A stretch of DNA of 14,866 bases from Polyrhizophydium stewartii (Eukaryota > Chytridiomycota > Chytridiomycetes > Rhizophydiales): positions 1-14,866 of the forward strand of contig JADGIZ010000371.1 of assembly GCA_027604665.1 (NCBI GenBank), read 5' to 3'. A program made the position numbers and the translations under genes. Below, piece after piece: positions 1 to 10,004 of this stretch (its first letter is position 1; every line of letters begins with the position of its first letter). The notes beneath the pieces were generated by a model that did not search any database, had not been told where the DNA came from, and worked only from the letters and a program-made list of their open reading frames with translations.

Positions 1-147
1 CGCACGCAGGATCATATCGTAACTGATGTTCTCGGGCAGCGTCAGAATCGGCCGAGACTGCGTGTCGGGGCTGCCGCACACTACCCGTGCCGCCGGTGCC
101 GGGAGCTCCCTTTCCCCCAAAACTGCCCACCAGCAGCGCCCACGGCC

Positions 148-3100
148 ATGCGCGAGCCCACGCCAAGCACAGCCGCACCGCCGTCGGCTGTACCGCCCGC
201 AGCCAGCGCAGCGAGGCCGTCCCATCGCCCCCAGCTGCCGCCGGACCAGCAGCGCCAGCACCCCGAGCAGCAGAGGCACTTGACGGCAGCTGGCTCAGCC
301 GCCGAATCCGTTGGGACGGCGCTGGCGCTGCACGCCAACCGGCATACGCAGCATGGGCAGCAGCAGCCCGCGCAGTTCAGGTTGCCGGCTCCGCCAGAGT
401 TCAGCAGCCCGCTCATCTCGTCGGCTGGCATTGATGCCCTCTTCGAGGCCGTCTCCGCGCCGCAGGCACCAGATGCGCCGTCCGTCGGACTTGGCCTCCG
501 GCACCCGCTCGCCGCCGTCGGCCCGCCAGCAACGCATCCACCCGCGGATGCAGCAGGGCCTGCACATGCATCGGCGCAGGCACCAGCGCCTGCCCTGGCA
601 CCGGCGGCCGCGAGGCCCGCCCCGGCGTCTCAAGGGTCCTCCGTGGCGCCGCGCTCCAGCAGTCTCGGCGCCGCCAGGGCGCTTGGTTTGACGGCCCCGG
701 CCCCGCGACCGCCCACAGCGGCCGGCGGCGCAGACGCTGCGCCCGACGACAGCGTGGACGGTCGGCAGTTTGAGTACGAGGACGAAGACGACGACTACGA
801 CATCGAAGATCTCGAGGAGGACCCCGACTGGGTCCGCGACAAGCTGATTGCGATGGGCTTTGATGTGTCCGTTGCGCTCGCCGCCGTCCACGAGGCCATG
901 AGGCAGCAACAGCAGGAGGAGCTTGAGACGCAGCAGCCGCAGCAGCCGCAGCTTGCGCAGCAGCAGCCGACACCATCGGATGCGGACGACCAGCAGCCCG
1001 TAAGCTTGCTGGAATCGGCCCTCTTTGTCGCATTCCTCAGCAGTCTCGAGGATCCCGAAGAGCCGCGGAGCGTGCGATGTGAGTTGCATGCATGTGTAGA
1101 TCGTAATCCGGCCGCAGCAGACATGCTGATACTCGCTGCACCAGTCCAGGCTCCGACGCTGCCGACTCGCTCAACGCCGATGCATCGCACGCTTCGGCCG
1201 ACGCGCGGTATCATGCGCGAGCCAGCAACGTTTCCGGAAGCGAACAAGTTCAAGGCGCTGTTCAAAAAGGAATGGTTCGACAAGGCAGTCGGGTCGCTGG
1301 GCCTCGGCTCGTCGAAAAAGAACACACCGTCGAGTAATGCAGGCGGTGGCAGCGGCTTCACATCCCTGTTCTCAAAGTCGCCGCCCACAACGGGCTCACC
1401 GGGCACCCTGAAGCGCGAGCCCGTACGCTCCGGAAGCACCCACAGCTTCTCGGACCATCAAAGCGCCACAATCGCGCATTCCACATCAACAGCCGGACAG
1501 CACGCCGAGCAAGTTACCAGCCCGCCCGCTAAGCGTCGCGTGCGATTCCAGTTCCCCGATATCACGATCCCGCACGAATCGGCGGCAACGGCGACTTTCC
1601 AGCCGTCTGGCTCCACTCCTGGCGTTGCCGTGGTAGGACCGCCAGGCGACGATGCAGGCGCGCTCGGAGCGGCCACGGAAAGGCCCGACGCTGCGCAGCA
1701 AGCTTCGCCATCTGCGTCTGCAAGCGAAGCGCCAGTCCAAACGGCAGTCTCTCAGGCTCCAAGCGAAGATGGACAGACATCCACTTCTCAAGAAGCTGTC
1801 CAGACCCGCCGCAGTGCGCCGGCCGTGGTTGTGCGGCAGCCGACCGAGTTCACGCCCTCTGAATTGCACAACTACTACATGCAGCTGCTGCAGACCGACG
1901 ATCGCTCGCCGGTTCCCTCGCTCGCCAACCTGCTCCGAGAAGGCGTCGAGCGCAACGCCTTCCCAAAGGCAATCGACCTTTCTGGCGTCATGATCACGGC
2001 GTCCAACGCACCGCCGCTGGCCGAGCTGCTCACAATCGACTTTGGTCTTGAGAGCATCAACCTCGAGAACTGCGCGCTTACCGACGAGCTGCTCAAGATG
2101 CTGCTCCAGTCGCTCCTTTGCTTAACATCGCTCAGCTGGGTGTCGCTTGCCAACAACAGCAAGATCCAAGCACAGGGTGTCAAGTATATTGCCGTCTTTC
2201 TCAAAAAGTCAAAGTCAATCCGCCACATGGACATTTCCGGCATCCCGCTTGACTCGCAGGGCGTACAGTACATTAACCATGCGCTCTCCGCCGAAAGCGA
2301 AAGGGGCTTCCGGCAGTCGGCACTCGAAAGCCTCAAGATGGATGGCGTCAAGCTCAAGTCGTCTCATCTCGAGATCCTCTGTGGGTGTCCTCTGCTGATG
2401 AGCGCGTTTTTTGGCGTCGGTTTCCCAAGTCTGACATGCAACGACCAGACAAGGGCATCCGCAGGTCGCGCCTGATGTACCTCAGCATGCGCCACAACGC
2501 TCTCACGTCGTCGGCGGGCAAGCATCTCGGTCGCATTCTCCAGCACAAGGACTCGCCGCCCCCTGCGGCCGGAGACCCATCCGATGATCAGCCAAAAATA
2601 CCTGCCAACTCTTGCTTGATGCTTCTGGACTTGCGCGACAACCACATCGGAGTAGGCACTGCCTTGCATGGCCGTCTGCTCATGCGCCAAAGCACATCTG
2701 ACACTCTTGGATTGCAGCCTGGCGTGGCTGATCTCGCAGATGTTCTCACGAACAACAGGTCGCTCGAGAAGCTGAGCCTGCGTGCCAACCGCATCGACGG
2801 TGCGGGATTTGTTGCGGTTGCAACATCGTTGGTGAGGCCACCGCTGCTGCATACCCTCACTTTCTACTCTCGCTGACAGGACGCTGATTCGCGCTGCATT
2901 CCAAGTTGCGCAACACGAAAATCAAGACGCTCGACATGAGCGGCAATAGAATCTTCACGCCGGGCGACCTTGCGCCCGTAAGTCCCTGAGATCACCGGGA
3001 GCTGCAGTTTGGCTGCTAACACGCGTACGCCCAGCTCGAATCGCTCCGCCAGCTCATCTTGAACAGCTCCACGCTCACGAGCTTGTTGCTGTCAAACACC

Positions 3101-5142
3101 AACATGAGCACTGAAGGTTCGTGCTTGTGTCCACGTGCCATGCCGACCGAGCCTCGCGTGCCGCTGACGCAAGCCCAGACGCGATTGCACTCGCGGAAGT
3201 GCTTCCACTTTCCAAGGTCATCCAGAAGCTCGACTTCTCGTACAACATCATTGGCGCGGCAGGCGTCATGTCACTTGCGGCAATCATGAACACCTGCCCG
3301 AGGATCACCAAGATGGAGGTGTTCCCGATGCTTACGACTTTGTCGGACGAGCTCAACGAGGCAAGCGCGCGCTCAGCCGCACACTTTGACACCACCACTG
3401 CTGCTGCCGCTGCCGCTGCTCCCGCCGCTGCCGCTGCCGCCGCTGAGCTCTGACCGTGTGAACGTGGCTCATGAAAGTCAGGTGGATCTTAATCACGACG
3501 TGTCGATGGCTGTCGAGCAGTTGGGCGGGCGGCTGGCGCACAACGCTGCAACGCAGGGTGTCAGTACGTCTTCGTCGACCGACACAATGGACACCATGCC
3601 GTTGATCAGCCAGAGTGCACATGCCGCTCCTGGCGCTGGCTCGCCGCCCGTGCCGCTGTCCGAGCCGCTGATGTCGCGCGACAGCGTCAAAGTGACGTCC
3701 GAGCGGCTGCAGCACCAGCGCAAAGAGCTCACGCGCATCTCTGCCGACATTGAGGCTGCGTCAGCGGCGGAAGCCGCTCGGGCGGCGAAGCAGAGGAGCG
3801 AGCTGGAAAAGACCATCGGCTCTGCCCAGGAGACTGTGGCGGTGCTGTCCGAGGTGCTCGAAACTGCGCAGACGCAGATGCGGTCGGGCGAGGTGTCCTC
3901 GGGCAGTCAGCAGGAGCTGCTCAAGGTTTGCGCGCACGCTGGCGTTGCTTTGGCTGCCGGGCGTACTTGCTAAAGCGCATGCCCGACAGCAACTGCGCGA
4001 CGAGTCTGTGTTCTTTCGCTCTCAGCTGCTCGATATACTCAACGACTCGCAAACAAGCATCAGCAACGAGATGATTCTTGGTGTGTTTTGTTGTGGGATA
4101 TCTGTCGTCGGAGAGCATGCGTGATCCTGACATGAGCGCTGCAGGCCGCGCGCTTGCAACTACAGACCACATCGACCAAGTGCTCGAGCAGTACGAGCAC
4201 TTTGCGCGCTCTCGCTCCAACTCCGACACATCTTCGCATTCATGGCGCTCATCTTCGCAGCCGCCACCGCCGCCGCAGCTGCAACAGGCTGTTTCTCCCG
4301 CGCGACATTCACTGCGCGGCGGGGTATCGCAGTCGTCCGAGGTTCCCTCTCTGCAGGCGCTCGGCGAACCGGGCGGACGGCCTTCCATCTCGCCAAGGCG
4401 GATCGCAGACGTTGCCGGCGATGATATCAACTTGGCAAGCGCCGAGAGTCTCAACAGCGGTGGCGGCGGTGTCCGCGCGCTGCACTTGACAAGCCAAGAC
4501 GAGCTTGCCCACACAAAGCCGAGTGGGCCTGCAGGCACTCGCCCACTCTCGAACGGCCACATGGCTTCTCCACGACAGCATCAACCCGCTCGTCTTTCCT
4601 CCTCATCAAGGACGCATCAGCCGGCATCCACCATGGCGGCCCTGTTCTCTGACGAGAGTGCACCAATTGTGTCCGAGTCGGCGACGAGCGCGCTGCTTGC
4701 GCAGCCTTTGGGCGGCGACGGCGATATTGGCCACGAGCGGCTGGTGACGGAGCGCGCAAGTTCCGGCCGACTGCAAGAGGTGCTCTCGCGCACGGGTTCG
4801 CTGCGCAAGACCATCAAGTCGGCCATCGCCAAGGCGCCGGTGATCGGGCCGATGCTAAACCCGTCGCAGTCGGCCAACGCCGGCTCGCCCGAAGTCGTTT
4901 CGCCAACAACCTTGTTTGCAATCGAGCCGTCGGAGGACCCGGCGGCATGGAACAGCATCGACTTGCTTACGGAGGGTGTTGCAAGCCAAGGCGTCGATGC
5001 GCCTCATCGCCAAGGCTCGCTGCTGCGATGGGGAAGGAGCGCAGCGCCAAGGCCGACGTCGCTGCCGCCGGGAGGCAGTCAATCTGCGGCCGCTGGTACG
5101 AGCTGGTTTGAGCGCAGTCCGCGCTCGCACAAGGGACAGTAA
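148..5142 (+). CDS. Leucine-rich-repeat protein with PP1-docking motifs (PPP1R37-like), 9 exons
   Basis: Proposed exons: 148-1078, 1145-2380, 2449-2831, 2906-2977, 3035-3116, 3179-3360, 3482-3925, 3990-4080, 4145-5142 (1472 residues, TAA stop). Seen: a Pro/Ala/Gln-rich N-terminus; an acidic stretch (about 207-224) followed by a UBA-like segment with MGF at 236-238; RSVRF at 307-311 and KRRVRF at 440-445, both fitting the RVxF docking consensus for protein phosphatase 1; ribonuclease-inhibitor-type leucine-rich repeats from about 585 to 948 with 28-residue spacing; a probable coiled coil encoded around 3688-3885; and a Ser-rich tail. RVxF followed by LRRs is the layout of PPP1R37, so the inferred role is targeting or inhibition of PP1. 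Substrate and location are unknown. The start is uncertain because the frame is open to the left edge; 148 is the first ATG in this frame. The 3319-3481 junction is the least secure part. Confidence 0.82.
1079..1144 (+). other. Intron 1 of the LRR gene, 66 nt, in frame
   Basis: The donor is GTGAGT, the acceptor is CACCAG, and a CTGAT motif lies shortly before the acceptor. The length is a multiple of three and there is no in-frame stop, so the frame reads through whether or not it is spliced. Removal joins Arg-310 to a Phe codon (T from 1078, TC from 1145-1146) and completes an RSVRF motif. Splicing is favoured on signal quality but not certain. Confidence 0.68.
3361..3481 (+). other. Candidate GC-AG intron of the LRR gene, 121 nt
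   Basis: The upstream LRR frame meets a stop at 3451-3453, and coding resumes in another frame by about 3482 (VDLNHDVSMAVEQLGG). The sequence GAG|GCAAGC matches the GC-AG donor consensus and the donor of the intron at 8030. CTGAC occurs at 3449-3453 and the acceptor is GTCAG. The alternative is a 58-nt GT-AG intron, 3319-3376 (donor GTGTTC, acceptor CTCAG), which would keep a Pro/Leu-rich linker in the protein. An assembly error is also possible. Confidence 0.5.
3398..3445. repeat. CTG/CCG triplet-rich tract
   Basis: An imperfect run of CTG, CCG and CTC triplets. It lies inside the candidate GC-AG intron in the preferred model, or codes for a Pro/Leu linker in the alternative. Such a tract could also hide an indel that confuses the frame. 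Confidence 0.8.
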
Positions 5143-5274
5143 ATACCCATGACTGTCGTTCCCGAGCCCGTCCGCTGCCGCATGCCACCTGCGTCTGCGG
5201 ATAGCGGAGAGGGCGGCCCTGAAGAAGTTGGTGATCAGATCTGACGCGACGCGCCGTCCGAGACTCGGCCCCAG
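5143..5274. promoter_or_regulatory. Intergenic spacer between LRR and ABC transporter genes
   Basis: These 132 nt separate two genes on the same strand, so they must hold the 3' end of the first and the core promoter of the second. I see no TATA box, CCAAT box or AATAAA signal. An in-frame TGA at 5242-5244 precedes the ABC start codon and supports the chosen start. Confidence 0.5.
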
Positions 5275-8200
5275 ATGCCGCGAGACGTCGAGAGCGGGCG
5301 GTCGCCGCGCGCGCAGCATGGGCCGGCGCTGTCTCCGCGAAGCCCGGCCGCGCTCGGGGCCTCGCACTCGGTCACGTCGTCGCTCGACACGCTCGCGCGG
5401 AGCGGACGACGCTCGGCCGCACGCGCGCAGCGCAGCCCGCTGCCGGGCATGTGGCTCCATGCGCTCGATCCCGTCGTGCTGCTTGCGCTATTTGTGTTGT
5501 CGGGGCTCTTCATCAGCGAGGAGGGCGAGCCTGGCCACAGGCGCCCGACGGTACCGTTTGAGGTGTACCTGTGGAACTCGATCCTCAACACCTTCAACTG
5601 GCACAGCACGCTCTTTGACGTGGTGCTGCTGTCCACGTGCCGCACCCTTGCCGCGACCGGTCTCGCGGGCGCTGCTCGCAAGCATCCCGCGCTGCGCAGC
5701 TCGGTGTTCCTGCGCACGTGCCTGTACGTCTTTGTGTGTCTCACGCTCGGCCTGACGCTCGCCAAGCTCGTCAAGCTTGCCCAGGACAGCGACGCTGCCC
5801 ACGCCGGGCTGCCCATCCCAGTTCCTGTAACTGCGTTTGTCGTGGGCGTATCTCTCTTGTTCGGCGTCGCCGAGGTTGTGTCGCTGCTGCATCATCTGCG
5901 CGAGTGGTGCGAGAAGCTCGACTATGCGGCGCTCGCCGAGCAGCAGCAGGAGGCCGAAACTGAGGCCGGCGAGGAAGCTTCTCCCGACGAGGTGCCCGTC
6001 GTGCGCCGCATCCGCTGGTCGCGTCTTGGCAGTCTCATGTACGACGATCTGGTGCGTCTGCATGGTGCCGCTGTCAGCCCACGAGGCTTGGCACGCTCAA
6101 CAAAACAACTAGCGCTGACTTGGTGGTTGCTGCGTGCGGTGTTGTCGAGCAGAACCTCATTCTCCTTGGACTCGCGATGCTTGCCTTCAACAGCGCCATC
6201 GGCTTGATCATCCCGCTCTACTTCGGCAAGATTGTCGACTCGGTGACGTCGAGCAGCGGCAACCTTGATATGCTCAAGGGCGTGATGGTCGAGCTCTGCT
6301 TGTGGTTCATTGCCTCTGGGATCACGGGCTTTGCAAGGTATGCGCGCAAAGCGATTGGCGCTTCGATAGGCCCTATGCTGACCACAGCCATGCCGTGCGC
6401 AAGGTCCCTTGCATTCACGTTGACGGGTTACCGCATCGTCAAGAACGTCCGCAGTCAAGTTTTCCGCGCCATCACGATGCAAGAGATTGCATTCTTTGAC
6501 GAGTCGAGCACGGGCGAGCTCACGAGCAGGCTGTCGTCGGACGCCCAGGTTCTGCAGTCGGCACTCACGGTCGATTTGTCCATGCTGCTGCGGTTCCTGG
6601 CGCAGGCAGTCGGCTCGATCGTGATCCTCTTCTCGCTCTCGTGGAAGCTCACTCTCGTGATGTTCTCGTGCGTGCCGCTCATTGCCATTGGCGCCGTGAT
6701 CTACGGCAACTACGTCTCGGGCATGCAGGAGCAGTTCCAGGACCTGCTCGCCGAGACGCAGACGGTTGCGCAGGAGATCATCTCGCAGATCCGCACCGTT
6801 CGCTCGTTTGCAAAGGAGCTGCGGTCCCAGGATAAGTACAACCACGCCATAGAAGAGGCCCACCGTATCGGCGTGCGCATCTCGGTCGTGCAGGCGCTGT
6901 TCATGGGCCTGACGGGTTTCCTACCCCAGATTGCGATTGCGCTTGTGCTGTACTTTGGCGCCGTCATGATCGTCAACGGCGAGATCTCGGGCGGCCTCTT
7001 GACGAGCTTCCTGCTGTACACGCTGGCGCTCGCCATGGCGTTTGGCGTGCTCTCGAATCTCTTTGGCGACTTTATGCAGGCTGTCGGTGCCTCGCAGCGC
7101 ATCTTTGACCTCATGGACCGTGTGCCCATCGTGCCGCTGTCGGGCGGCGCGTCGATCCGAGACTTCCGCGGCAAGATCGAGTTCAAGGACGTCTCGTTCT
7201 CGGTGGGTGCCGGCGCACTCGAGACGCTCTGCCTCTGCGCTGCTGGCCAACACTGGAAACCACGCTTGTCTCGCAGTACCCGACCCGCAAAGATGCGCAG
7301 ATCCTCAAAGGCGTGTCGCTCACCCTCGAGCCCGGCACGGTGCTGGCGCTCGTCGGCCCAAGCGGTCAGGGCAAGTCAACAATCATGGCCCTGATTCTGC
7401 GCTTCTACGACGTCGACAGCGGCAGCATCATGATCGACGACCGACTGGACATCAAGGTTATCGATCTGCAGTGGTTCCGCAGCGAGATCGGGTACGTGAG
7501 CCAGGAGCCGGTGCTGTTCAGCGGGACCATTGCCGAGAACATTGCGTACGGCTGGCACCGCCAGGACCGCCAGCCAACTCTGCAGGAGATCATCGAGGCT
7601 GCCACGCAGGCACGTTCACAGCACCATGCGATCAAGTGTCGATTCGTGTGCTGACAGCGTCTGCTCAAACCCAACGACGACAGGCCAACGCACACCAATT
7701 CATTGACCAGTTCCCGGACAAATACGACACGGCCGTGGGCGAGCGCGGTGTGCAGTGAGTTTCTTGTCTGAAGTTGAGCGGTCCTTGTGTCCTGATGCAA
7801 ACATCCCACTGACATGTGCGCTGTCCAAGGCTCTCTGGCGGCCAAAAGCAGCGCATTGCGATCGCTCGCGCGTTTCTCATGAACCCAAAGATTCTGCTTC
7901 TTGGTGAGCTTTTGGCGTAGTGGCAGCAGAAGTCTCACGTCACCCGCCTGTCGCGGATTGTTTGAAGCTGACATGCTAAGCATGCCTGCCGATCGGCCAG
8001 ACGAGGCGACAAGCGCTCTTGACGCCGAGGCAAGCTCGCATCCTGTCATGCTGCCCTCGTTTGCGCAGCCTCATCTGACAAATCTCCATCGTGCAGTCCG
8101 AGCACCTCGTCCAAGAGGCCATTGACCGCGCGATGCGAGGCGTGAGTTGGCGGTCCGCGCTGCATGCGCCAGATGCCCTCGCTGATCAACGCACATTTGC

Positions 8201-8766
8201 CGCGACAGAGGACGGTCGTTGTGATTGCGCACCGCCTGAGCACCGTGATCAACGCAACCAAGATTGCCGTGATCGAAAACGGCCAGGTCGCAGAGAGCGG
8301 CAACCACCAGGAACTCATGGGCCCGAGCGGTCGCGGCATCTATCGAGGGCTTGTGATGCGCCAGATGAACGGCCGCATCGGCGACAAGGGCACGAGCAGC
8401 GACGTCGAGGCCGGCGGCGTGATCGCGGCTGGCACGACCGTGCAGCTCGCAGGCCCCGCCGTCGGCTCCAGGACCGCCGGAGATGCCGTTGTCACGTCGG
8501 TGACGTCGCTCGTGTCGATCCCTCCGCTCGAAGATGCCGACGACCCAGTGCGCCGCAGCTCCGGTGCCGGCGCTGCCGCCGCAATCCCGTCCAAGGACAT
8601 GGCAACAAGCCCCCCGAAACAGCCTGTCTCGCGCCCTGTCGTCCAGAACCTGGGCGGCGAGCCGGACGAGGGCAGCGCGTCTTCGGCGGCCAACGAGTCG
8701 ACGGCAGGCCCTGGCACGCCTCGAGCCGCGATCAAGAAGCTGTTCACCAAGAAGAGCAGGAAGTAA
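5275..8766 (+). CDS. ABCB half-transporter with N-terminal TMD0 (TAP/TAPL-like), 9 exons
   Basis: Exons: 5275-6051, 6153-6337, 6404-7202, 7277-7609, 7684-7754, 7830-7903, 8001-8029, 8097-8141, 8209-8766 (956 residues, TAA stop). The start is the first ATG after an in-frame stop at 5242. An N-terminal membrane domain has about four segments (63-80, 112-132, 144-166, 183-207). The six-helix ABC membrane domain follows from about 260. The nucleotide-binding domain (about 578-815) is complete: A-loop Tyr at the first codon of 7277-7609, Walker [10 protein letters not shown] (614-622), Q-loop YVSQEP, signature LSGGQ (723-727), Walker B ending in D747-E748, and H-loop H779. One membrane domain plus one NBD means it must dimerise. 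TMD0 plus this core resembles TAP/TAPL (ABCB9) peptide exporters of ER or lysosome/vacuole membranes; a mitochondrial Mdl-like role is less likely because no presequence is evident. A low-complexity tail (about 816-956) ends in a Lys/Arg cluster. Cargo is unknown. Confidence 0.93.
6338..6403 (+). other. In-frame intron in the ABC membrane domain, 66 nt
   Basis: The donor is GTATGC, CTGAC lies at 6378-6382, and the acceptor is GCAAG. There is no in-frame stop, so the frame stays open if it is retained. Splicing gives [16 protein letters not shown], as expected for the second membrane helix of this family. Retention would insert 22 residues there and should break the protein. Confidence 0.88.
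7610..7683 (+). other. GC-AG intron in the ABC gene, 74 nt
   Basis: The donor is CAG|GCACGT, CTGAC lies at 7651-7655, and the acceptor is GACAG. Splicing restores [12 protein letters not shown], the family consensus after the Q-loop. The only GT donor nearby (GTTCAC at 7614) changes the frame with this acceptor, or adds nine foreign residues if it uses the AG at 7657. Confidence 0.85.
8030..8096 (+). other. GC-AG intron in the ABC gene, 67 nt
   Basis: The donor is GAG|GCAAGC, CTGAC lies at 8075-8079, and the acceptor is GTGCAG. Splicing gives [18 protein letters not shown], matching the D-loop region of ABCB proteins. A GT donor at 8045 (GTCATG) would add five extra residues and is weak. Confidence 0.87.
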
Positions 8767-9052
8767 CCGGCTGACCCACGCCGACGCAGGAGCCCCGCCT
8801 GCGCTCCAACACTGATCTGGGTGCTCTGTGACGGATCACGCCAAGGCTTGCCTTCTCAATAACAGCCCCGACCCCATTCTCACACAGAGAAATGCAACTG
8901 AGCGATATGGGGCTTCGTTTTGGGCAGAGAAAGGATAGGGGTGCGATCGAGTAGACTGCAGGGTGAGGGAAGTTTGAGAGAGTGCGAGCTCTGTCGCGGC
9001 GCTCGGTAGGCAGACCAGCAGAGGCAGGCCATGCACGCACACCAGGGGCCGC
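8767..9052. other. Shared 3' region of the convergent ABC and SDH4 genes
   Basis: These 286 nt lie between the stop codons of two converging genes and presumably hold both 3' UTRs. I see no conserved ORF and no classical AATAAA signal; AATAAC occurs near 8859 on the plus strand. Confidence 0.6.
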
Positions 9053-10004
9053 TTATTCCTTGCCGGTCCAGATGCGCTTGGTGAGGGCGGTGATGCCGAC
9101 ATCGGTGGTGTTGATGATGTAGCATCCGTACATGGCGAGGGCCGTGATGATCCGGGTGGTCCAGATCATGATGGAGTAGAAGGCGCCCACGCGGCGGGCC
9201 GGCAGGTAGTCGACGATCATGGACTCGAAGCCAAAGTAGCAGTGGGCGGGGATCACAAAGCCCATGAGGAAGTCGACGGCGGGGATGGGGCCGAACACAG
9301 CGGCGCTGCCAATGAGCGGCAGCGACACGAGCGACAGCGAGCGCTCGAAGCTCCAGTGGTACGAGCCGTGCGCCCGCGACTTGGGCTCCTCGGCGGCTGC
9401 GTCTGTGTCGGCAAGCCGTGCCGCATCGCGGATCGCCTTCAGCGTCAGCCCGGGCCGACATTCCATCGAAGCCGCGGCGGGGAGGCCGGCATGCGAGAGG
9501 ACGCACCAACGGCTGCAGGCGCAGCGCAAGGGGTCCACGGATGCAAGCGGGCGGGTTGGCGGGCGAGGCAGCCGCCGCAACGGCGTCCGCATGCGGTCGC
9601 CGGCAGCCGGACGCAAGACGCACGTGTCGGGGGTCGCGGCAGGTCAGCTGCAGCGACTGCCCGCCAGCGGCGCAGAGGGCGACGCACCCGAGCGCAGCGG
9701 CGTGGCTGCAGGCGCAGTTGCAGTTGCAGGTGCACGTGCAGCGCAGCGTTGCGCCGGCGCGCCATGGCGGCAGGCAGGCGCGCACGCGCACAGAGGCAGC
9801 GTTGAACGGGCGTCAGCGCACGACGAGCTGATGAGCAGAGCGTCTGCTGGCGGCCGCCCGGCGCGCAGGGGGGCGGCGCGCAGGCGCTCGCGGACACGCA
9901 CCGGTCCTGAACGTGGCCACGGGCACGGCGAACGCCGCGCGGGCGACGGGCGAGAAGCGCACGCTGGTGGCGAGCGGCAGGCGGAGCGTGCGGGCGCTGA
10001 GCAT
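9053..10004 (-). CDS. SDH4: Succinate dehydrogenase membrane anchor subunit SDH4 (CybS), 2 exons
   Basis: Exons in transcript order: 10004-9902 and 9402-9053 (150 residues, TAA stop). The first 34 residues are Arg/Ser/Ala-rich without acids, a typical mitochondrial targeting peptide (MLSARTLRLPLATSVRF...). The mature part begins near GSYHWSFERS and carries three membrane helices (about 56-74, 77-95, 107-131). The motif HCYFGFESMIVDY (88-100) is the CybS signature: His-88 lies 12 residues before Tyr-100, the spacing of the haem ligand and quinone-site Tyr in bacterial SdhD, and Asp-99/Tyr-100 form the DY pair. Known role: with SDH3 it anchors complex II in the inner mitochondrial membrane and helps form the ubiquinone site. 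The length fits the family. The exon 2 start (acceptor ACACAG) is inferred from phase and is the weakest point; the conserved core is in one exon. Confidence 0.9.
9403..9901 (-). other. Large SDH4 intron, 499 nt
   Basis: The donor is GTGCGT, just after the targeting peptide, and the acceptor is ACACAG; CTGAC lies about 45 nt before the acceptor. It is three to ten times longer than the other introns here. It is GC-rich and contains short GCAG/TTGCAG-type repeats around 9706-9745. I see no conserved ORF or RNA gene. The exon 2 frame stays open upstream to about 9616, so an extra small exon cannot be excluded. Confidence 0.62.

Noticed and set aside
1..147. A coding extension or separate small gene at the left edge
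   Set aside because: The LRR-gene frame is open here, but the sequence has no motif and no ATG in that frame; it may be 5' UTR, intron or coding.
295..1089. Minus-strand open frames opposite the LRR protein N-terminus
   Set aside because: They are composed of Arg/Gly/Cys-rich low-complexity sequence without motifs. The plus strand has the acidic, UBA-like and poly-Gln segments in one frame leading into the LRRs.
7614..7657. A GT-AG intron (GTTCAC to the AG at 7657) in place of the GC-AG intron at 7610
   Set aside because: It keeps the frame but inserts nine residues into the strongly conserved AATQANAHQF segment; the GC-AG solution matches the family exactly.
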